The notes below the pieces were generated by a model. It was not told where the DNA came from and searched no databases. It was given only the letters and a program-made list of their open reading frames with translations. From Leekyejoonella antrihumi (lineage in GTDB: Bacteria; Actinomycetota; Actinomycetes; Actinomycetales; Dermatophilaceae), in NCBI RefSeq assembly GCF_007845645.1, contig NZ_VCQV01000014.1, forward strand, positions 45,891 to 109,890: 64,000 nt of DNA, given 5' to 3'. Position 1 is the stretch's first letter. Every line of letters starts with the position of its first letter. Position numbers and translations under genes: made by a program. Positions 42,716-51,627 of the stretch are shown piece after piece.

Positions 42716-44058
42716 TGAAAACTGCGTTCGCGATCCCAGCTTTCCGCAGACTCTTCGTCGCTCTTGCGGCCACGATGGTCGCCGACTCGGTGCTGATGTT
42801 GACCTTCGGCATCTGGGTCAAGTCCTTGACCGGTTCGAGTGGCGCCGCGGGGCTGACACTCTTCTGGGTCGCCGTGCCGTCGGCGGTGGCCCCAGCACTT
42901 GGCTGGGTGGTCGACCAGTTCCCCCGGCGGGCCTTTCTGCTCGCTGGATACCCACTTGCCGCAATGTCGTTGCTCCCACTGGCCCTCGTTCATGGGCCCG
43001 ATCGAGTGTGGATCATCTACACCGTCGCCTGCGCGTATGGTGTCGCCCTGGTCATGCTTCCAGGCGCGGTCACCGGGCTGCTAAAGCTGATCGTCCCGGA
43101 GGAGACGCTGGTCCACGCGAACGCCTCGACCAGCAGCTTCCGTGAAGGGATGCGGCTCTTCGGCCCACTCGGAGGGGCCACGCTCTACGCGGCATTCGGA
43201 ATGGACGCAGTGGTGATCCTGGTCCTCTGCGCGTATGCCGTGGCAGTGGTCGCGATGCTCACGCTCCGTGTCGAGGGCGATGCAGTCCAACCGCCGGAAA
43301 TGCACTGGCGCATGGAGTTTGTCGCCGGTCTCGCGCATGTGCACCGTGACAAGGTGCTCTGGTATCCGCTCCTCGGCATCGCGGGGACGATCTTCGCCTT
43401 CGGGTTCATCGAGTCGCTGATCTATGCGATCGCCGACGCGTTTGGTAAACCGCCGACCTTTGTGGCGGTGATCGTGACTGTGCAAGGTGTCGGGGCACTG
43501 GCCGGTGGTCTCACGTCCGGCATGATCATCACGCGCATCGGCCATATCCCCGCCATCGTGATGTCGCTGTTTCTCTTTGTGATCTCGCTCGCCATGATGG
43601 CGGCTGCGCCGAACATCCTGGTCATTCTGGCCGGTGCGATCCCCGTCGGCTTCGGGCTGCCGGTGCTGGTCGTCTCGATCAACACCCTGATCCAGGTGCG
43701 CACGCCGAACCGGCTGATGGCACGCGTCTCCACCACCAGTGATGCACTGGTGGGCATCCCGCAGATCATCGCGCTCGCCGTCGGCGCCGGCCTGGTGTCG
43801 ATCGTGCCATTCCGGTTCATGCTGACGGGGATGGCGCTGATCATGCTGGCCATCGCCGTGCTCCTCGGGCTCTGGGCCTGCCGGCCCGCGACGCACACCC
43901 TGATCGCCACCAAACTCACCCCCGAGAAGTCACCAACAGCACCCGAGAAGTCACCAACAGCACCCGAGAAGTCACAAATCACCCCCGAGAAGTCACCAAC
44001 AGCACCCGAGAAGTCACAAATCACCTCCGAGAAGCGAGTTGTTTCCACCGAACCGTGA
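42712..44058 (+). CDS. MFS exporter (DHA3-like) with repeat-derived C-terminal tail
   Basis: A 448-residue, 12-TM transporter. The N-terminus FRRLFVALAATMVADSVLMLTFGIWV and GWVVDQFPRRAFLLAGY fit the macrolide-efflux-like DHA3 group. The core ends near LLGLWACRPATHTLIATKL. The remaining ~45 residues are heptapeptides PEKSPTA and PEKSQIT, ending RVVSTEP, encoded by the 21-bp array. It is coupled to the ArsR gene, so drug-inducible efflux is likely. Confidence 0.88.
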   Translation: MMKTAFAIPAFRRLFVALAATMVADSVLMLTFGIWVKSLTGSSGAAGLTLFWVAVPSAVAPALGWVVDQFPRRAFLLAGYPLAAMSLLPLALVHGPDRVWIIYTVACAYGVALVMLPGAVTGLLKLIVPEETLVHANASTSSFREGMRLFGPLGGATLYAAFGMDAVVILVLCAYAVAVVAMLTLRVEGDAVQPPEMHWRMEFVAGLAHVHRDKVLWYPLLGIAGTIFAFGFIESLIYAIADAFGKPPTFVAVIVTVQGVGALAGGLTSGMIITRIGHIPAIVMSLFLFVISLAMMAAAPNILVILAGAIPVGFGLPVLVVSINTLIQVRTPNRLMARVSTTSDALVGIPQIIALAVGAGLVSIVPFRFMLTGMALIMLAIAVLLGLWACRPATHTLIATKLTPEKSPTAPEKSPTAPEKSQITPEKSPTAPEKSQITSEKRVVSTEP

Positions 44059-44090
44059 GTTGAGTGCACGTGAGAAGCGACGTGTGTCCC
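43921..44090. repeat. 21-bp-period repeat array, left side of the thioesterase-like gene
   Basis: CGAGAAGTCA at 43923, 43944, 43965, 43986 and 44007, and CGAGAAGCGA at 44028, strictly every 21 bp, then two degenerate units to about 44090. It codes the MFS tail and stop codon. 44034-44064 is 29/31 identical to 22002-22032 at the end of the DMT gene. Confidence 0.93.
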
Positions 44091-44104
44091 TTCGCAGCGG
44101 GAGT

Positions 44105-44932
44105 TCAGGGGTGCAGGTCGAGCGCAGCCACGATCGCCGGCCAAGCCAGGCGGCCCAGGTGTGCGTTCGCCTCGGGCGTGCCACCGCGGGCCATCCGAGC
44201 GCCGGCGACCACCTCGCTCTCGCCGGGAAGGGTGACCCGATGTCCGGCACTGCGATCCGTGATGACGGTGGTCGGCAGGCCATGCTCTGCTCGCCGATCG
44301 GAGCACGCGGCAGCGAACTGCACCGAGGGCCAGACCTGATCGTCCCCACCCGCCACCAGCACGACCGAACCGGCGATTCGCTCAACCGGGATCGTCGCAG
44401 CCGGAACGCAATCGGCATACGTCCTCAGGCTCTGCCGGTAGCACTCGGCGTATGCCGGTGGGTCGCTGTCCGGCTCCCACCTCTCGTCGAACGGGACGTA
44501 TGCCGTGGGCTTGCCGCCCAGTGTCCACTGCGATGTCTGCCGGGTCGGCTGGTGGCTCGTGTCCACGCCGGCCCAGACGACGCTGCTGGGCGCGAAGCCG
44601 ATCGTGGCGGTCACGCGCCGATCGTGTGCGGAGGTGAGCAGGGCGGCTTCGGCGCCGAATGACAGCCCAACCACTGCGAGCCGGTCGCACATCGGCGCCA
44701 AACGGTCCAGTGCGCCGAAGAACAGCTCCAGCGGCACCTCATACGGCTCGGGCTGTAGGCCCGGACCGTCGAACCAGCGGATCGCCATGGCCGTCGCACC
44801 GTGCGCCGCCAGCACCCGCGCGCGGCCGTGATCGATGCGACCGCTCGATCCGCCGAGCACAAGCACTCCGCACCCACCCGGTTCAGCGGGATGGACAAGG
44901 AGTCCTTCGGGGTCGCGCAACGTCTCTTCCAC
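44105..44932 (-). CDS. Acyl-CoA thioesterase/BAAT C-terminal-like hydrolase
   Basis: A 275-residue alpha/beta hydrolase: GVLVLGGSSGRIDHGRARVLAAHGATAMAI, nucleophile elbow VGLSFGAEAALL (S91), acid in GGDDQVWPS and His in SAGHRVTLPGE. This pattern and the 'RWFDGPGLQPEPYEVPLELF' linker are characteristic of the BAAT_C family (acyl-CoA thioester hydrolase/bile-acid N-acyltransferase), here lacking its N-terminal domain. It is enclosed by inverted 21-bp arrays. Confidence 0.83.
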   Translation of the reverse strand: MEETLRDPEGLLVHPAEPGGCGVLVLGGSSGRIDHGRARVLAAHGATAMAIRWFDGPGLQPEPYEVPLELFFGALDRLAPMCDRLAVVGLSFGAEAALLTSAHDRRVTATIGFAPSSVVWAGVDTSHQPTRQTSQWTLGGKPTAYVPFDERWEPDSDPPAYAECYRQSLRTYADCVPAATIPVERIAGSVVLVAGGDDQVWPSVQFAAACSDRRAEHGLPTTVITDRSAGHRVTLPGESEVVAGARMARGGTPEANAHLGRLAWPAIVAALDLHP

Positions 44933-44966
44933 GCGCTCAATCTAGCGACCGGCGACCGCATGCAGG

Positions 44967-45018
44967 TGACTTCTCGAGTGCAGATGGTGACTTCTCGGGT
45001 GCTATTTGTGACCTCTCG
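44967..45018. repeat. 21-bp-period repeat array, right side of the thioesterase-like gene (inverted)
   Basis: TGACTTCTCG at 44967 and 44988, TGACCTCTCG at 45009: three copies at 21-bp spacing, the same order as at 22677-22728. The array lies in the leader of nadE, ending 8 nt before its RBS. Confidence 0.92.
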
Positions 45019-45039
45019 GAGGGATGGGAGGATGTGCCC

Positions 45040-47085
45040 GTGGACTTCTACTCGGCCTATCACCAAGGCTTCGCGCGCATCGCTGCGTGCACCGTGCCCA
45101 CCTCGATCGCGGACCCGCACACGAATGCCGTGATGGTCGTCGAGCAGCTGCAGCAGTGCCATGACGACGGGGTGGCCGTGGCGGTGTTTCCAGAGCTGTG
45201 CCTGAGTGGGTATGCGATCGACGATCTGCTGCTGCAGGCTGTGCTCCTGGATGCGGTGGAGGAGGCGATAGCGACCGTAGCCGAGGCGACACAGACGCTG
45301 CGTCCACTGGTGCTCGTCGGCGCACCGATACGCCGCGGCCATCGCGTGTTCAACTGCGCCGTTGCTATTCACCGAGGTGAGGTGCTCGGCGTAGCCCCCA
45401 AGTCGCTGATCCCCAACTACCGCGAGTTCTATGAGAAGCGGTATTTCGCCGCCGGAGACGACCAGCAGGGGCAGACCATTGCACTGTGCGGCGCGACCGT
45501 GCCGTTCGGACCCGACCTGCTCTTCGAGGCAGTGGACCTCGCCGGGCTGACCGTGCATGCCGAGATCTGCGAGGACATGTGGGTGCCGATCCCCCCGAGC
45601 TCAGTGGCTGCGCTCGCCGGAGCAACCGTGTTGGCGAACCTCTCTGGCAGCCCGATCACCGTGGGACGAGCGAGTGTCAGGCACACGCTGTGCCAGGCAC
45701 AGTCTGCGCGCTGTCTCGCCGCCTACGTGTATGCCGCGGCCGGCCCGGGCGAGTCGACCACGGATCTGTCCTGGGACGGCATGACGATGGTCTACGAGTG
45801 CGGGGGACTGCTCGGGGAGACTGCACGATTCCCCGATGGTCCGCGCCGCACCGTTGTCGACGTCGATCTCGACCGCATCCGACAGGACCGATTGCGGGAT
45901 GGGTCGCTCGACGACAACGCCCGCACGAACGCGGCGACAGCGCAGTCCTTCCGCACTGTCGGGTTCCGGGTCGACCCACCGATCGGTGACATCGGCCTGC
46001 TGCGCAAGGTCGACCGGTTCCCGTTTGTGCCAGAGAATCCCGATCAGCTCGCCCAGGACTGTTTCGAGGCCTACAACATCCAGGTCTCCGGGCTGGTGCA
46101 GCGACTACGAGCCATCGGTCAGCCCAAGATCGTCATCGGGGTGTCCGGTGGCCTCGACTCCACACACGCGCTGATCGTCGCGACCCGGGCCATGGAGGTG
46201 CTGGGCCGCTCCCACCGGGACATCCTCGCCTATACCATGCCCGGCTTCGGCACCGGCGACAAGACCAAGTCGTATGCCACCCGGCTGGCCGAGGCACTGG
46301 GAGTCACCTTCGAGGAGCTGGACATTCGGCCTGCGGCAATGCAGATGTTGAAAGACATGGACCACCCGTTCGCGCATGGCGAGAAGGTCTACGACATCAC
46401 CTTCGAGAACGTGCAGGCCGGTCTGCGCACCGACTACCTCTTCCGGATCGCCAACAATGAGAACGGCATTGTTCTTGGCACCGGCGATCTGTCGGAGCTC
46501 GCGCTGGGCTGGTGCACCTACGGTGTGGGCGACCAGATGTCTCACTACAACGTCAACTCCGGGATCCCGAAGACGTTGATACAGCATCTGATCCGCTGGG
46601 TTGTCGAGTCGGAGCTCTTCCACGGCTCGGTGCTGGACACTCTTGAGGACATCGTGGATGAAGAGATCACCCCAGAGCTGATCCCGGCGGACGCCGAAGG
46701 GCAGACGCAGTCGACCGAGGCCAAGGTCGGCCCCTACGCGTTGCAGGACTTCAACCTTTTCCACGTGTTGCGTCAAGGCTTCCGGCCGAGCAAGATTGCC
46801 TTCCTGAGCTATCACGCGTGGCGCGATGCGGCGGTGGGAGACTGGCCGGCGGGCTACCCAGAGTCCAAGCGAACGGCCTACGACCTGGCGGAGATTCGCG
46901 GGTGGCTGGAGCTCTTCATCAGGCGATTCTTCGGATTCAGCCAGTTCAAACGGTCCGCAATGCCCAACGGCCCCAAGGTGGTGGCTGGCGGCTCACTCTC
47001 GCCGAGGGGCGACTGGCGTGCGCCGTCCGACGGGAACGCGGCAGCCTGGCTCGTCGAGCTCGAGCGCGAGATGCCGAAGGACTGA
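45040..47085 (+). CDS. nadE: Glutamine-dependent NAD+ synthetase
   Basis: A 681-residue two-domain enzyme, the last step of NAD synthesis. The nitrilase-type glutaminase domain (1-~300) has its triad E52 (VFPELCLSGY), K121 (APKSLIPNYREFYE) and C177 (HAEICEDMW). The synthetase domain has the ATP P-loop GVSGGLDSTHALI and LGTGDLSELALGWCTYG. Length and triad positions match the mycobacterial enzyme. GTG 45040 has GGGAGG 8 nt upstream. Its leader consists largely of the 21-bp repeats. Confidence 0.95.
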   Translation: MDFYSAYHQGFARIAACTVPTSIADPHTNAVMVVEQLQQCHDDGVAVAVFPELCLSGYAIDDLLLQAVLLDAVEEAIATVAEATQTLRPLVLVGAPIRRGHRVFNCAVAIHRGEVLGVAPKSLIPNYREFYEKRYFAAGDDQQGQTIALCGATVPFGPDLLFEAVDLAGLTVHAEICEDMWVPIPPSSVAALAGATVLANLSGSPITVGRASVRHTLCQAQSARCLAAYVYAAAGPGESTTDLSWDGMTMVYECGGLLGETARFPDGPRRTVVDVDLDRIRQDRLRDGSLDDNARTNAATAQSFRTVGFRVDPPIGDIGLLRKVDRFPFVPENPDQLAQDCFEAYNIQVSGLVQRLRAIGQPKIVIGVSGGLDSTHALIVATRAMEVLGRSHRDILAYTMPGFGTGDKTKSYATRLAEALGVTFEELDIRPAAMQMLKDMDHPFAHGEKVYDITFENVQAGLRTDYLFRIANNENGIVLGTGDLSELALGWCTYGVGDQMSHYNVNSGIPKTLIQHLIRWVVESELFHGSVLDTLEDIVDEEITPELIPADAEGQTQSTEAKVGPYALQDFNLFHVLRQGFRPSKIAFLSYHAWRDAAVGDWPAGYPESKRTAYDLAEIRGWLELFIRRFFGFSQFKRSAMPNGPKVVAGGSLSPRGDWRAPSDGNAAAWLVELEREMPKD

Positions 47086-47109
47086 GCTGGCAGGCTGGCC
47101 GAAAACGGA

Positions 47110-47143
47110 AGTGCGCACACCCTGCGGCCCGGGTATGCGCACT
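47110..47143. terminator. Bidirectional terminator between nadE and the nitroreductase gene
   Basis: AGTGCGCACACCC / GGGTATGCGCACT form a 13-bp stem with one mismatch and an 8-nt loop between convergent genes. Confidence 0.68.
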
Positions 47144-47153
47144 CTCGCGATGA

Positions 47154-47771
47154 TCAGAGGTACTGCACGACGTCCTCGTGCTCCAGGCGCGGCAGTCGGT
47201 CGAACCACGGGTCGGTGCCGGGGTGGCCGATGTTGACGACCAGCACGGACGCGAGTCGGCCGTCGGCGAAGAACTCGCGGTCCAGGGTCTCGCGGTCGAA
47301 CCCGCCCATCGGGCCGGCGGCCAGTCCCTGGGCTCGCACGGCGAGCAGGAAGTAGCCGACCTGAAGTGCAGAGTTGAAGGTGCTGACCTGGTCTCGGCCG
47401 GCAGCGTCGTCCTCGAAGGCCTCGCGCATCTGGGCGCGGGCGGGGAAGACCGTGGGGATGTGCTCGTGGAAACGGGTGTCGCGCGCGAGGATGGCCACGG
47501 CCGGCGCAGACGCCGTCTTGTCCTTGTTGCCGTCGGCCAGGTGCGGGAGCAGGCGGGCCTTGCCCTCCGGCGTGCGCACGTAGACCACGCGCAGCGGCTG
47601 GAAGTTGGCCGCGGTCGGGGGCCATTGGGCCAGGTCCCAGATGCCGGCAAGTTCGTCATCGGTGACGGGGGTGGAGTCGAACGTGTTGGCGGTGCGTGCC
47701 TGCGTGAACAGCATGGCGCGGCCGGCCTCGTCGAGTCGTTCCATCTGACGCGTGGATGTGATGGTGGTCAC
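47154..47771 (-). CDS. Nitroreductase family protein (RutE/HadB-like)
   Basis: A 205-residue FMN enzyme: FDSTPVTDDELAGIWDLAQWPPTAANFQPLRVVYV is the typical start of the malonic-semialdehyde-reductase subgroup, followed by FNSALQVGYFLLAVRAQGLAAGPMGGFD. GTG 47771 has AAGGAAG 4 nt upstream. It is divergent from the HxlR regulator, the usual pairing for inducible nitro/quinone reductases. No rut genes are nearby. Confidence 0.88.
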   Translation of the reverse strand: MTTITSTRQMERLDEAGRAMLFTQARTANTFDSTPVTDDELAGIWDLAQWPPTAANFQPLRVVYVRTPEGKARLLPHLADGNKDKTASAPAVAILARDTRFHEHIPTVFPARAQMREAFEDDAAGRDQVSTFNSALQVGYFLLAVRAQGLAAGPMGGFDRETLDREFFADGRLASVLVVNIGHPGTDPWFDRLPRLEHEDVVQYL

Positions 47772-47794
47772 AGCACTTCCTTTCCAAGGGTAAC

Positions 47795-47811
47795 TAGCAA
47801 GAACAATGCTA
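47795..47811. promoter_or_regulatory. HxlR operator candidate
   Basis: TAGCA (47795) and TGCTA (47807) form an inverted pair 7 bp apart in the AT-rich divergent region; AA...TT extends the symmetry with a mismatch. Confidence 0.45.
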
Positions 47812-47865
47812 CTTCTAAAATAGGAGTAACGCCATTTCGGCAAGCGGTCGCGTAGGATTGGCCCT

Positions 47866-48201
47866 GTGGAGAGTTGTGACCAGACGCATGAGCCGCGGAT
47901 GTGTGACGCGGCGCTCAAGCGTGCCTTCACCTTCCTCGGCAAGCGCTGGAACGGCATCATCCTGGCCACGCTGCAGGCTGGACCCGCCGGGTTCACCGAG
48001 CTGCGGCGGGCCGTCAGTGGGATCAGTGACTCGGTGCTTGCAGACCGGCTGGCCGAGCTGGTGGCCGTCGGCCTGGTGCAGCGGGTCGTCACGGAAGGCC
48101 CGCCGGTCTCCGTGCACTACAACCTGACCGAGCGCGGTCGCGCACTGCTGCCGACCCTGGAGGAGCTCACCACCTGGGCCGAGGCCAACCTGCCGGTCTG
48201 A
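47866..48201 (+). CDS. HxlR family transcriptional regulator
   Basis: A 111-residue winged-helix protein: MCDAALKRAFTFLGKRWNGIILATLQAGPAGFTELRRAVSGISDSVLADRLAELVAVGLVQRVV, the HxlR pattern with the conserved N-terminal Cys that can sense aldehydes, quinones or disulfide stress. GTG 47866 has TAGGAT 7 nt upstream (leaderless). It most likely controls the divergent nitroreductase. Confidence 0.9.
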   Translation: MESCDQTHEPRMCDAALKRAFTFLGKRWNGIILATLQAGPAGFTELRRAVSGISDSVLADRLAELVAVGLVQRVVTEGPPVSVHYNLTERGRALLPTLEELTTWAEANLPV

Positions 48202-48320
48202 CCCGCCTACCTCTGGCACCCACCCGCAGGCGTATGCCGCGTGGCACCGTCGCCGGGCAGCTGTCCACATTCGGGCGGGACGACTTCGCGACTGTCGGCG
48301 GGTCGCGTTACGGTCGATCA

Positions 48321-51300
48321 GTGACGACGTCTCCCGGTTTCAGCGTTCAGGGGGCAGACTGGCTGCGCCATGTGACGGATGAGGCGATCGAGGACCAGGT
48401 CGGCACCGGGAGCCTCCAGCGGGCCCGGCAGTACGCGCGCTCCGGGATGGTCGAGTCGATCAACACCGGCGACCGCGGGCGGATGCTGCTGGCCACCGTG
48501 TCCGGCAGCAGATCCCGGCCCTACACCAGCATGGTGACCCTCGCCTCAGACGCGACGACGCCGCAGTGGGTCTCGCGCTGCTCCTGCCCGATGGCGGTGG
48601 ACTGCAAGCATGTGGCCGCCCTGCTGCTGGTTGCCCGTGAGCACGTGGGGGGTGAGCTCGACGGGGTGTCCGATGAGCTGGCCTGGCGCAAGTTCGTGGG
48701 TGCGTTGCTCGAGGACATCGACGGGGCGGGTCCCGCCGGCGCCGCGCGGCTGGGCCTGCGTTTCGTGGTGAAGCAGGGGCACGGTTTCCGCGTCGACAGT
48801 CTGCCCCAGCCGCAGATCGAGCTGATGGCCTGCAAGATGAACCGCACCGGTCGCTGGGGCGTCAAGCAGATGTGGGACGAGGCGCGCGTCGCGGGGTACG
48901 GCTACAGCCGCGAAGACCTCGATCGGTCCCAGGCCAGCGCGATCAGTGCGCTGCAGCAGGTGCTGGGCAGCAGCGCCGAGTTCATGACCTACGGCAGGAG
49001 TCGGATGTTGCAGGAGTCCGGTCCGGCCGTCTGGGACGCGCTGCGGGCCGTCCGGGACTCCGGCGTCGAGCTGCTGCCCGGCGTCAACGAGCCGGGCGAG
49101 GTGCGGCTGCTGGACCGCCGGCTGCGGCCGCAGGTGGAGTTCACCACCGCGCCGGACGGCACGGTCCGCGGCGGGGTGCATCTGGGCCTGGACACCGACG
49201 GCGACCTGGTGATGATCGGCGACCCCGTGCATGGCGTGGCTGTGGTCGACGACTCGGGCATCGCGCTGATCGGCTTCGACCGCCCGGCCTCGGCAATGAC
49301 GTCGGCCCTGCTGCGGCACGGTGACCTCACGATCCCGGCGCAGGATGCCGACGAGTTCCTCGACCTCTACTACCCGCGCCTCGCGCGGCTGATGCCCGAC
49401 GCGCAGGCCGACGATGCCGCGACGACCGGCCGGGTCCAGCTGCAGCTGACACTGGTTTCCCCGCAGGAGCACACGGTGCAGGTCACCGCCCACATGCTGT
49501 ATGCCGGGCGGCACCAGCAGCCGGTCTCGCTCGACTATCTGGACCGCACCCGTGACCGGGTCGCCGAGCGCGAGCTGGTCGAGCGGCTGGAGCCGGCGCT
49601 GCACGAGGCCGGCCTGCTGGAGATGGTCGGCGGGCTGGGCTGGTGGCCGGCCAGTGAGCGCACCGTCTCCGGCTGGCAGGCCGTCCGGCTGCTGCAGGTG
49701 GTCGAGGAGCTGAGGCGCTCCGATGACGTGCGAGTCGAGATCAAGGGCGAGCTGCCGGCCTTCGAGCAGAGTGAGGCCACCCCGTTGATCGAGGTCGGCA
49801 CCGCCGACGGTGACGACCCGGACTGGTTCGACCTGCATGTCAGCGTGACGCTCGACGGCGAGGAGGTGCCCTTCGAGCCGTTGTTCCACGCCCTGGTGCG
49901 CGGCGAAGAGGTCATGCTGCTGGACTCAGGCACCTGGTTCTCGCTGGACCACCCCGCCCTGGTGCGGCTGCGCGAGCTCATCCGGGAGGCGCGCGAGATC
50001 GCCGACCGGGAGTCCGATGGCTTGCGGATCAACCGGTTCCACCTGGGCCTGTGGGAGGAGCTGGTCGACCTGGGCATCGTCGGTCAGCAGAGCAGCACCT
50101 GGGAGCGAGCGGTGGGGCGGCTCGCCGACATCGACGAGTTCAGCGCCCCGCCGGTGCCGGCCGGCTTGCAGGCGACGCTTCGCCCCTACCAGCTCGAGGG
50201 CTACTCCTGGCTGTCCGCGCTCTGGGACTGCGGTCTCGGCGGGATCCTCGCGGACGACATGGGTCTCGGCAAGACCGTGCAGGCGCTCGCCGCGCTGGTC
50301 CGCGCCCACGAGGCCGGTGAGCTGGACCGTCCGGTGCTCGTGGTGGCGCCCTCCTCGGTGGTCGGCACCTGGGTGAACGAGGCGGCCAAGTTCGCACCCG
50401 GCATACCCGTCACGGCTCTGACCCAGACCAGCCGCAAGCGTGGCACCTCCGTCAGCGAGGCGGCCGACGATGCCCGGATCGTCGTCACCTCGTACGCCGT
50501 GCTGCGCCTGGACGCCGACGCGTTCCGGCAGGTCGACTGGCGGGGTCTGCTGCTGGACGAGGCGCAGTCCGTCAAGAACCACCAGTCGAAGACCTTCCAG
50601 GCGGCCAAGCGGATCGGTGCACCGTTCACGTTGGCGATCACCGGCACCCCGCTGGAGAACTCGCTGATGGACCTGTGGTCGCTGCTGTCGCTGTCCGCGC
50701 CCGGTCTCTATCCGAAGCCCGACGTCTTCGGCCAGGCCTATCGCAGGCCGATCGAGAACGGCAGCGCGCCCGAGCTGTTGGACCAGCTGCGTCGGCGGAT
50801 TCGGCCGCTGATGCTGCGACGCACCAAGGACCAGGTGGCAACGGACCTGCCGGACAAGCAGATCCAGCGTCTCGACGTGTCGATGACGCCACGGCACGAC
50901 CAGGCCTACCGGCGTCAGCTGCAGCGTGAGCGGCAGCGGGTGCTCGGCCTGCTGGAGGATGTCGACGGCAACCGGGTGGCGATCCTCGCGTCACTGACCC
51001 GGCTGCGGCAGCTGGCGCTGGACCCCCGGTTGGTCGACGACGACTACTCCGCGACCGAGCGTTCGGCGAAGCTGACGGTGCTGGTCGAGCAGCTGACCGA
51101 GCTGGCGCAGGAGGGGCACCGCGCGCTGGTCTTCAGCCAGTTCACCTCCTACCTTCGGCTGGCCGAGCAGGCGCTTGCCCAGGCCGGGGTGACCACGGCC
51201 TACCTCGACGGGTCGACCCGCAAGCGGCAGCAGGTGATCGACGGGTTCAAGTCCGGTGACCAGACCGCCTTCCTGATCTCGCTCAAGGCCGGCGGGGTCG

Positions 51301-51566
51301 GGCTGACCCTGACCGAGGCGGACTACGTCTTCGTGCTGGACCCGTGGTGGAACCCCGCCGCCGAGGCGCAGGCGATCGATCGCGCGCACCGCATCGGCCA
51401 GGACAAGCCGGTCACCGTCTATCGGCTGGTGTCGCGCGACACGATCGAGGAGAAGGTGGTCGCCCTGCAGGAGCGCAAGCGGGACCTGTTCACCCGCGTC
51501 GTCGACGAGGGCGGCGCGCTCTCGGGCGCGATCACCGCGGCCGACATCCGGGCGCTCTTCGACTGA
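48321..51566 (+). CDS. SNF2-family helicase with SWIM zinc finger
   Basis: A 1081-residue protein. An N-terminal SWIM domain has C87-x-C89 and C95-x-H97 (CSCPMAVDCKH). A ~500-residue bacterial SNF2-associated region follows. The helicase core has ADDMGLGKT (motif I, ~643), LLDEAQSVKN (motif II, DEAQ), TGTPLENS (III), FSQFTSYLRL (IV), LKAGGVGLTLTEADYV (V) and QAIDRAHRIGQ (VI). It is a probable DNA translocase; relatives are linked to DNA repair and some defence islands. GTG 48321 has TACGGT 6 nt upstream. No methylase or restriction genes adjoin it. Confidence 0.93.
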   Translation: MTTSPGFSVQGADWLRHVTDEAIEDQVGTGSLQRARQYARSGMVESINTGDRGRMLLATVSGSRSRPYTSMVTLASDATTPQWVSRCSCPMAVDCKHVAALLLVAREHVGGELDGVSDELAWRKFVGALLEDIDGAGPAGAARLGLRFVVKQGHGFRVDSLPQPQIELMACKMNRTGRWGVKQMWDEARVAGYGYSREDLDRSQASAISALQQVLGSSAEFMTYGRSRMLQESGPAVWDALRAVRDSGVELLPGVNEPGEVRLLDRRLRPQVEFTTAPDGTVRGGVHLGLDTDGDLVMIGDPVHGVAVVDDSGIALIGFDRPASAMTSALLRHGDLTIPAQDADEFLDLYYPRLARLMPDAQADDAATTGRVQLQLTLVSPQEHTVQVTAHMLYAGRHQQPVSLDYLDRTRDRVAERELVERLEPALHEAGLLEMVGGLGWWPASERTVSGWQAVRLLQVVEELRRSDDVRVEIKGELPAFEQSEATPLIEVGTADGDDPDWFDLHVSVTLDGEEVPFEPLFHALVRGEEVMLLDSGTWFSLDHPALVRLRELIREAREIADRESDGLRINRFHLGLWEELVDLGIVGQQSSTWERAVGRLADIDEFSAPPVPAGLQATLRPYQLEGYSWLSALWDCGLGGILADDMGLGKTVQALAALVRAHEAGELDRPVLVVAPSSVVGTWVNEAAKFAPGIPVTALTQTSRKRGTSVSEAADDARIVVTSYAVLRLDADAFRQVDWRGLLLDEAQSVKNHQSKTFQAAKRIGAPFTLAITGTPLENSLMDLWSLLSLSAPGLYPKPDVFGQAYRRPIENGSAPELLDQLRRRIRPLMLRRTKDQVATDLPDKQIQRLDVSMTPRHDQAYRRQLQRERQRVLGLLEDVDGNRVAILASLTRLRQLALDPRLVDDDYSATERSAKLTVLVEQLTELAQEGHRALVFSQFTSYLRLAEQALAQAGVTTAYLDGSTRKRQQVIDGFKSGDQTAFLISLKAGGVGLTLTEADYVFVLDPWWNPAAEAQAIDRAHRIGQDKPVTVYRLVSRDTIEEKVVALQERKRDLFTRVVDEGGALSGAITAADIRALFD

Positions 51567-51627
51567 TGGCCGGATTGGTTACCCGTCAGTATGGCGCTGA
51601 GGCTCCCGGGTCCGTAGGGTCGGTGAC

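Noticed and set aside
43921..44040. Regular array resembling a short CRISPR
   Set aside because: The period is only 21 bp, the variable part is 8-11 bp and itself recurs between units, the array is translated, and no cas genes are present.
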